From the NCBI GenBank assembly GCA_034430155.1, contig DAOUET010000031.1, forward strand, positions 1-10,805: a DNA stretch of 10,805 nt, in the 5' to 3' direction. The translations under genes were made by a program, and so were the position numbers. The notes under the pieces were generated by a model that worked only from the letters and a program-made list of their open reading frames with translations, had not been told where the DNA came from and searched no databases. Origin of the DNA: DAOUET01 sp034430155. GTDB lineage: Bacteria; Chloroflexota; Anaerolineae; Anaerolineales; UBA4823. This document shows positions 6,544 to 10,805 of this stretch, in pieces (position 1 is the first letter of the stretch; every line of letters begins with the position of its first letter).

Positions 6544-6621
6544 TAGAAGCTTGCATGGGGTGGGAGTATCATTCCAATGAATTTCCAATAAAATCCCGGT
6601 ATTCTTTGAGGAAAGGGTACA

Positions 6622-7191
6622 ATGGTACAACAGCCTATGGATTTTCACCCCCTTACCCAGGAGCGTTGGGAAGATTTTGAAACTTTATTTGGGGCTCACG
6701 GCGCAGTGGGGGGATGCTGGTGCATGTGGTGGCGGCTTAAACGTTCAGAATTTAACACCCAAAAAGGTGAGAAGAATAGAGATGCGATGAGGAACATCAT
6801 CTCAGGGGGGGATGTGCCGGGAATTCTCGCCTATCTGGATGGGAGAGTAGTGGGCTGGTGCTCTGTGGCGGTTCGGGAAGCTTTCCCAGTTCTGGACCGT
6901 TCTCGTATTCTGAAGCGTATTGATAACCAGCCGGTCTGGTCTGTGGTGTGCTTTTTCATCGACAAACACTACCGGCGCCAGGGAATTTCGCTCCAATTAT
7001 TGAAAGCGGCTTTGCATTTTGCAGAGGAACAGGGTGCTGAGATCGTGGAAGGGTATCCGGTCGACCCGAAAAGTGGCAGCGCGGCCGATCTCTTCGCCTT
7101 TACTGGGATGCAATCCACTTTTCTTCAGGCAGGTTTTATCGAAGTGGCGCGTCGATCGGAGACCAGGCCGATCATGCGATATTATTTTTAG
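6622..7191 (+). CDS. GNAT-family N-acetyltransferase
   Basis: A 189-residue GNAT acetyltransferase, expected to move an acetyl group from acetyl-CoA to an amine of an unknown substrate. The core strand WSVVCFFIDKHYRRQGIS (106-123) ends in the acetyl-CoA pyrophosphate loop R-R-Q-G-I-S, followed by helix LQLLKAALHFAEEQGAE and strand IVEGYPVDP. The N-terminal part has the cysteine/tryptophan-rich CWCMWWR (32-38), seen in a subgroup of uncharacterised GNATs, and GRVVGWCSVAVRE (74-86). GAGGAAAGG (6608-6616) precedes the ATG at 6622; Met6 is an alternative. It follows the pseudo-receiver gene by 78 bp without a clear promoter or terminator, so it may be the distal gene of the ATL unit. Its TAG stop ends on the first base of the MITE-like palindrome. 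Confidence 0.88.
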   Translation: MVQQPMDFHPLTQERWEDFETLFGAHGAVGGCWCMWWRLKRSEFNTQKGEKNRDAMRNIISGGDVPGILAYLDGRVVGWCSVAVREAFPVLDRSRILKRIDNQPVWSVVCFFIDKHYRRQGISLQLLKAALHFAEEQGAEIVEGYPVDPKSGSAADLFAFTGMQSTFLQAGFIEVARRSETRPIMRYYF

Positions 7192-7280
7192 GACTTACGC
7201 AGTTGGTGGGGGGATGGGGGTGTTTGGGCGGGTAACGCCCGCCCAAACACCCCCGATTTTCCCCTGAACTGCGTAACTAC
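7191..7280. mobile_element. MITE-like 90-bp palindromic element with TA flanks
   Basis: The ends are 14-bp terminal inverted repeats: GGACTTACGCAGTT (7191-7204) and the complement of AACTGCGTAACTAC (7267-7280). They match at 12 of 14 positions, including a perfect run of 10. Dinucleotide TA flanks both ends (7189-7190 and 7281-7282), as expected of a TA target duplication left by IS630/Tc1-mariner-type elements. Inside is a perfect 17-bp stem (7216-7232 with 7238-7254) around the 5-nt loop TAACG. It encodes nothing. It may also act as a terminator for the GNAT gene, although the following T-run is only GATTTT. The mobile origin is inferred from structure. Confidence 0.6.
7208..7232 (+). other. 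G-quadruplex motif within the palindrome
   Basis: Four G-runs of 6, 5, 3 and 3 bases are separated by loops of 2 (AT), 5 (TGTTT) and 1 (C) bases. This satisfies the G3+N1-7 rule for an intramolecular quadruplex on the plus strand. The same G-rich arm can instead pair with the C-rich arm at 7238-7254, so quadruplex and hairpin would be alternative structures. Confidence 0.45.
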
Positions 7281-7363
7281 TAATTTTAAGAATCCGATCA
7301 GTAAATGAACTTGACGCCCCAATAAGATCTACAAGAAGAGATGGAAGGGATAGCTTATAGGAG

Positions 7364-7372
7364 TGGTAGAAT
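7364..7372 (+). promoter_or_regulatory. Possible extended -10 promoter element
   Basis: TGGTAGAAT fits TG-n-TAnAAT, but there is no recognisable -35 box. A transcript from it would begin near 7379, at the foot of the 7377-7405 hairpin, and would precede the ABC exporter gene by about 170 nt. Confidence 0.3.
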
Positions 7373-7376
7373 CAAC

Positions 7377-7405
7377 GAGAGCCGGGGACGCCGACCCCGG
7401 CTCTC
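7377..7405 (+). repeat. Perfect 11-bp GC-rich hairpin followed by an orphan Shine-Dalgarno
   Basis: GAGAGCCGGGG (7377-7387) pairs perfectly with CCCCGGCTCTC (7395-7405) around the 7-nt loop ACGCCGA. No T-tract follows, so it is a poor intrinsic terminator. Instead it is followed by AAGGAGG (7409-7415), a full Shine-Dalgarno, and a purine-rich run, with no start codon at usable distance. It could be a 5' leader structure, a small RNA, or half of a transcription barrier. Confidence 0.55.
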
Positions 7406-7471
7406 TCTAAGGAGGAGAAGAAGAGAAATCGCCCTTCGATCTTTATCTTATCAATTTACTTCATTTTTTGC

Positions 7472-7501
7472 TTGACGGTTAACCTACAATTACCCTACGA
7501 T
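7472..7501 (+). promoter_or_regulatory. Candidate promoter of the ABC exporter operon
   Basis: TTGACG (7472-7477) and TACGAT (7496-7501) are spaced by 18 bp, giving 5/6 and 4/6 matches to the sigma70 hexamers. The -10 box lies inside the second unit of the 11-bp repeat array, so a factor bound to the array would touch the promoter directly. The leader would be about 40 nt and contains AAAGGGA (7536-7542) before the ATG at 7548. Confidence 0.4.
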
Positions 7502-7526
7502 TGCCCCACAATTTCCCAACAATTTT
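7483..7526 (+). repeat. Four tandem 11-bp direct repeats upstream of the ABC exporter
   Basis: The units are CCTACAATTAC, CCTACGATTGC, CCCACAATTTC and CCAACAATTTT, consensus CCnAC(A/G)ATTnC, directly adjacent with no spacers. The 11-bp period places each unit on the same face of the helix. Such arrays are typical of operators for OmpR/PhoB-type or SARP-type regulators. The array ends 21 bp before the first gene of the exporter. No regulator gene is next to it in this window. Confidence 0.6.
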
Positions 7527-7547
7527 GACAGTTTTAAAGGGATTTCT

Positions 7548-8564
7548 ATGGATTTTGCCATTCAAACCGAGCGTTTAGGACGCATTTATAAGATCCGAGG
7601 TGGAAAAAAGAGCGAGGCCAAAGAGCTAATCGCATTGCACGATGTAAATTTGGAGATAAAGCGTGGCGAACTTTTTGGATTACTTGGTCCTAATGGGGCT
7701 GGCAAGACGACTTTAATCAAAATCCTGACCACCTTGCTGGCGCCAACCAGCGGTAAGGCCTGGGTATCAGGCTATGATGTGATCCAAGAACCCCACGAAG
7801 TACGCCCACGGATCAATATGGTTTCGGGTGGGGAAGCATCCGGATATGGATTGCTCACCGTTCGAGAAAACCTTTGGATGTTTTCGCAATTCTATGGCTT
7901 GTCATCCAGGGAGGCGAACAACCGCATCAAGGAGCTGCTCGAAGTAGTTGGAATGGGTGATCGTATCAACACGAAGTCGTCGGATCTTTCCACGGGATTG
8001 CGCCAAAAAATGAACATCGTGCGAGGCTTCATGACTGATCCCCAGGTGCTATTCCTCGACGAACCGACATTAGGCCTAGATGTAGGCGCTTCGAGAGATG
8101 TGCGTAAGTTTATCCGCAAATGGGTGGATGATGATCCTTCCCGTACCATTTTGTTGACTACCCACTACATGGTTGAAGCTGAAGAACTTTGCGACCGGGT
8201 GGCGATTATCAATCAAGGCCGGGTTTTGGCATGTGATAAACCATCAATTTTAAAACACGCGCTCCAGCGAGAGGCCATTTTCCGCCTGGAGGTAAGCCCT
8301 CTAAACGGTCTGGGTGTAGGGGCCATTCAAGCGTTGTCGGGGGTGAAGAAAGTTCTCGATACCCCCATCGAAGGGGGCGCTATTCTCGAATTAATTCTAG
8401 AGGAAGAACCAGTCCTCGGGGCGGTGGTTAACACTTTGACGGGAGAAAACATCCGTATCCTCAATCTTCAGAAGCGTGAGCCGACCCTGGAGGATGTATT
8501 TGTAGATCTGGTCGGGCGCAGCATGGAGGAGATTGAAAGAATTGAATCTACCAGCCCTGAATAA
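7548..8564 (+). CDS. ABC-2 type exporter ATP-binding subunit (DrrA-like)
   Basis: A 338-residue nucleotide-binding subunit that drives an exporter made with the two permeases downstream. Walker A is GPNGAGKT (47-54), the signature is LSTGLRQ (147-153), Walker B is VLFLDEPT (167-174), the D-loop is LGLD (175-178) and the switch histidine is H206 (LLTTHYMVEAEEL). The C-terminal region ends in EPTLEDVFVDLVGR (311-324), typical of the DrrA/CcmA-like export ATPases. The expected Q-loop glutamine is not seen: the segment reads INMVSGGEASGYGLLTVREN, an SGGE form. The ATG at 7548 has AAAGGGA upstream at good spacing. The gene is first in the operon and overlaps the next. The substrate cannot be told from sequence; drug, lipid and polysaccharide export are all possible for this class. 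Confidence 0.93.
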   Translation: MDFAIQTERLGRIYKIRGGKKSEAKELIALHDVNLEIKRGELFGLLGPNGAGKTTLIKILTTLLAPTSGKAWVSGYDVIQEPHEVRPRINMVSGGEASGYGLLTVRENLWMFSQFYGLSSREANNRIKELLEVVGMGDRINTKSSDLSTGLRQKMNIVRGFMTDPQVLFLDEPTLGLDVGASRDVRKFIRKWVDDDPSRTILLTTHYMVEAEELCDRVAIINQGRVLACDKPSILKHALQREAIFRLEVSPLNGLGVGAIQALSGVKKVLDTPIEGGAILELILEEEPVLGAVVNTLTGENIRILNLQKREPTLEDVFVDLVGRSMEEIERIESTSPE

Positions 8565-9381
8565 AAGCACTGGCTGGAAGTTATTTGTCAAGACGGTGAT
8601 AGCCCGGGCGTATCCGCGCATCATTGGACAACAACGCGAGAAGTCGTGGTTGTTCTTTGACGTTTTCCTGCCTCTACTAGCCGTCTCCGCCTACGTATTC
8701 GTGTACCGGGCAATCGGCGCGCCTGAAGAGTACATTGGTTTTGTGGTAGTGGGGGGTGCCATGGCTGCGTTCTGGCTGAACGTGCTTTGGAGTATGTCCA
8801 GCCAGCTTTATTGGGAAAAAGAGCAGGGGAATCTGGCTTTGTATATCATGGCCCCAAATTCGATGATGGCCATTCTGCTGGGTATGGCTTTGGGCGGCAT
8901 GCTGGCAACATTACTGCGCGCCGTGGTGATTTTGATCTTAGGAAGCTGGTTATTTAACGTGCAATATGCAGTTACCAGCTTCTTCCAGTTGTTCGTGGTT
9001 TTCCTGCTGGCAATGGTTTCCCTGTATGGGTTGGGGATGATGGCTGCTTCTTTGTTCCTACTGCTCAGCCGGGAAGCATGGCATCTCTCCGAGCTAGCCC
9101 AAGAGCCAGTTTACTTGATGTCAGGCTTCTATTTCCCAATCAGGAGCTTTAACTTCTGGGTGGCTGCTGCGGCGTCGATCATTCCACTGACATTGGGTTT
9201 AGATGCCATGCGACAATTGGTTTTTCCCTCGGGCGCGGCGTTGGGATTCCTGACGGTTAATCTTGAGTTGGGGGTATTAATGCTTTTAAGCATCGTATTT
9301 CTGGTGTCAGCCCGGCTACTCCTGGATTATTTGGAGAAACTTGCCATCCGAGAAGGACGGCTGACAGAAAGTCGCCGTTAA
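8542..9381 (+). CDS. ABC-2 type exporter permease subunit 1
   Basis: A 279-residue membrane protein of the ABC-2 permease class with about six hydrophobic spans. Examples are FFDVFLPLLAVSAYVFVY near the start, AAFWLNVLWSMSSQLYW and the closing LGVLMLLSIVFLVSARLLL. The conserved ELAQEPVYLMSGFYFPIRSF segment resembles the loop before the last spans in DrrB-like permeases. The start is uncertain. A TTG at 8533 touches the ribosome site GGAGGAGA (8525-8532) and is too close, so the next in-frame TTG at 8542 is chosen. The gene overlaps the end of the ATPase gene by about 23 bp, so the two should be translated together. It most likely forms a heterodimer with the next gene product. Confidence 0.9.
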   Translation: MNLPALNKSTGWKLFVKTVIARAYPRIIGQQREKSWLFFDVFLPLLAVSAYVFVYRAIGAPEEYIGFVVVGGAMAAFWLNVLWSMSSQLYWEKEQGNLALYIMAPNSMMAILLGMALGGMLATLLRAVVILILGSWLFNVQYAVTSFFQLFVVFLLAMVSLYGLGMMAASLFLLLSREAWHLSELAQEPVYLMSGFYFPIRSFNFWVAAAASIIPLTLGLDAMRQLVFPSGAALGFLTVNLELGVLMLLSIVFLVSARLLLDYLEKLAIREGRLTESRR

Positions 9382-9384
9382 TAC

Positions 9385-10311
9385 TTGGCGAACGAAATCG
9401 AGGATTCAACCTGGCGAAAGAGACTCTCTATGAAAGTCACGCATCAAAAACCCCGCTTCTCAACCCTTGAAGCCTGGCGCTCGTTCCGCACAGCAGCCTG
9501 GTTAGGATGGCAAATTGAGTCCAATTGGACGGATCCCTTCTTGTTTGCGGTGTATTCTATCGTGAAGCCGCTCTCTGGGGCTGCCATCCTGGTGGTGATG
9601 TACAGCATTATCACTCAGGGCAATTTCGACTCGCCGATCTTTCCCTATTTATATTTAGGGAATGCATTCTATATTTACGTTGGGGCGGTTATGGCAGGGA
9701 TTTCCTGGGCTGTTATTGATGATCGCGAGCATTATAAAACGCTCAAGTATATGTACGTCGCCCCTATCCGCATACCACTATATCTAATTGGAAGAGGCGT
9801 TGCGAAGTTCTTGGTAGGGTCAATATCGGTATTGATTACCATATTATTCGGGGTGCTCTTCCTGCACGTTAAAATCGATCTGGTTGCGGTAAATTGGTAC
9901 CTATTCTTTGTCAGTTTGTTTTTAGGGGTGGTGATGTTGGCGATGATGGGCTTGCTACTATCAGGCGTCACTTTGTTAATCGCTCATCATGTCTGGTTCC
10001 TGGGAGAAGGGGTGGCGGGGGCGCTTTTCCTGTTCAGTGGGGCGATTTTCCCCCTGGATGTGCTACCGCCGTTTTTACGACCGATAGGGTATGCCATGCC
10101 ACTCACCTATTGGTTGGAATTGTTGCGCCGCGCCCTAGTGGGCTCAGTGGCAGATGCCTTTCCGACTCTGGCTGGTTTCAACAATAACCAGTTGTTAGGA
10201 ATATTAATCGGCTTGACGATCGTGTTTGGGGTTTTATCAATTTTTGTCTTTCGCTGGTGCGATCATCAAGCACGCGAGCGAGGATTGATTGACATTGTAA
10301 CCAATTATTAA
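9385..10311 (+). CDS. ABC-2 type exporter permease subunit 2
   Basis: A second ABC-2 permease of up to 308 residues. Six hydrophobic spans are visible, including FAVYSIVKPLSGAAILVVMY, LYLGNAFYIYVGAVMAGI, LFFVSLFLGVVMLAMMGLLL and ILIGLTIVFGVLSIFVFRW. It also has the typical ABC-2 stretch GALFLFSGAIFPLDVLPPFL and PLTYWLELLRRALVG. The TTG at 9385 lies 3 bp after the previous stop. The ATG at 9430 (residue 16) has GAAAGAGA at 6 bp spacing and is an equally good start, giving 293 residues. With one ATPase and two different permeases the exporter should be a heterodimeric pore driven by an ATPase dimer. Confidence 0.9.
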   Translation: MANEIEDSTWRKRLSMKVTHQKPRFSTLEAWRSFRTAAWLGWQIESNWTDPFLFAVYSIVKPLSGAAILVVMYSIITQGNFDSPIFPYLYLGNAFYIYVGAVMAGISWAVIDDREHYKTLKYMYVAPIRIPLYLIGRGVAKFLVGSISVLITILFGVLFLHVKIDLVAVNWYLFFVSLFLGVVMLAMMGLLLSGVTLLIAHHVWFLGEGVAGALFLFSGAIFPLDVLPPFLRPIGYAMPLTYWLELLRRALVGSVADAFPTLAGFNNNQLLGILIGLTIVFGVLSIFVFRWCDHQARERGLIDIVTNY

Positions 10312-10316
10312 GTTGG

Positions 10317-10805
10317 ATGAAGGTTGCGGGGATGGCATTTCATCAGGATTTTAGGGAAGAATCGGAAATATTGGTATATGTGGCAGAGGTGCCGGATACA
10401 CCCATTGGCCAGATTTGGATAGCTTGGTCTCAGCAAGGGTTAGTGGCCGTCGAGATCGGGAGGCTGCGAGATCAGTTTACCGAACGATTGAAGATGATGG
10501 GATTTAACCATTTCAGGTTCGATTCTCAAGACAGCTCTGCGGCAACCGGGCAGATCAGGCAATATCTGGAAGGCAGGCGAACAAATTTTGACTTAGCCAT
10601 TGACTGGTCGATGATCACTCGCTTTCAAAGGCAGGTGTTTGAAGTTGTGCTGGCTGTCCCTTTTGGAGAGGTAATCACTTATGGTGAGATCGCCTACCGG
10701 TTAGGTAAGCCGGGGGCAGCGCGGGCGGTAGGACGGGCCGTAGCAACCAATCCTCTGCCCATCGTCATTCCGTGCCATCGGGTAATTGGAGCCGACGGCA
10801 AGCTA
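10317..10805 (+). CDS. ogt: Methylated-DNA-[protein]-cysteine S-methyltransferase, cut by the window end
   Basis: The first 163 residues of an O6-alkylguanine-DNA alkyltransferase, a suicide enzyme that moves the alkyl group from guanine to its own cysteine. An N-terminal ribonuclease-like domain (about 18-90) with TPIGQIWIAWSQQGLVAVEI precedes the catalytic domain. That domain has FQRQVFEVVLAVPFGEVITY (103-122), TYGEIA (121-126), arginine finger R136 in AARAVGRA and the complete active site NPLPIVIPCHRVIG (145-158) with acceptor Cys153. Only the C-terminal 10-25 residues should be missing. The ATG at 10317 is the first possible start; the ATG at 10332 has a better ribosome site (GAAGG, 10319-10323). 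It begins 5 bp after the permease gene and is probably cotranscribed with the exporter. The ogt symbol reflects the two-domain form; an Ada C-terminal-type name is possible. Confidence 0.92.
   Translation, partial: MKVAGMAFHQDFREESEILVYVAEVPDTPIGQIWIAWSQQGLVAVEIGRLRDQFTERLKMMGFNHFRFDSQDSSAATGQIRQYLEGRRTNFDLAIDWSMITRFQRQVFEVVLAVPFGEVITYGEIAYRLGKPGAARAVGRAVATNPLPIVIPCHRVIGADGKL

Noticed and set aside
7191..7280. Reading the palindrome as a simple intrinsic terminator only
   Set aside because: The T-run after the stem is short (GATTTT), and the TA flanks plus long outer inverted repeats go beyond a terminator; termination may still be a side effect.
7377..7405. CRISPR repeat or riboswitch
   Set aside because: The hairpin occurs once, there are no spacers, and no known riboswitch core was recognised.
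8533..8541. TTG at 8533 as start of the first permease
   Set aside because: It directly abuts the Shine-Dalgarno; the in-frame TTG at 8542 has proper spacing.

Overview
The window reads as ordinary chromosomal DNA from a free-living bacterium of moderate GC content. The best guess is the phylum Chloroflexota (Anaerolineae-like). This is an inference from three things: the style of the house-keeping proteins, a Gram-positive/actinobacterial-type LexA box (GAAC-N4-GTTC), and the mix of DUF212, MurJ and ABC-2 genes. No rRNA, tRNA, phage, CRISPR or transposase gene was seen.

Region 1 (1-2737, + strand) is an exonuclease VII operon. It runs xseA, a small zinc-ribbon membrane protein of unknown function, xseB, and a DUF212/YuiD-type membrane protein. 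A sigma70-like promoter lies about 55 bp ahead of xseA. Region 2 (2769-4352, - strand) is a convergent murJ lipid II flippase gene whose GTG start sits directly below a strong extended -10 box, so its mRNA may be leaderless. Region 3 (4353-4954) is a divergent intergenic region without a convincing gene. It ends in a very good promoter whose spacer holds a 12-bp SOS-box-like palindrome.

Region 4 (4955-7191, + strand) follows that promoter. It holds a Cys-to-Trp alkyltransferase-like (ATL) protein, a glyoxalase/VOC-fold protein with a basic head and a long acidic tail, a degenerate CheY-like pseudo-receiver, and a GNAT acetyltransferase. The first three genes are tightly packed or overlapping and look like one damage-inducible transcription unit. 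That unit is the best candidate here for an undescribed system.

Region 5 (7191-7547) is a structured intergenic region. It contains a 90-bp MITE-like palindrome with TA flanks and a G-quadruplex motif, an 11-bp GC-rich hairpin followed by an orphan Shine-Dalgarno sequence, and four 11-bp tandem repeats overlapping a likely promoter. Region 6 (7548-10805, + strand) is an ABC-2 exporter (one ATPase, two permeases). Five bases behind it begins a genuine O6-methylguanine-DNA methyltransferase with an intact PCHRV motif, cut by the window end. The window therefore carries one catalytic and one non-catalytic member of the same DNA-repair fold, in separate operons.
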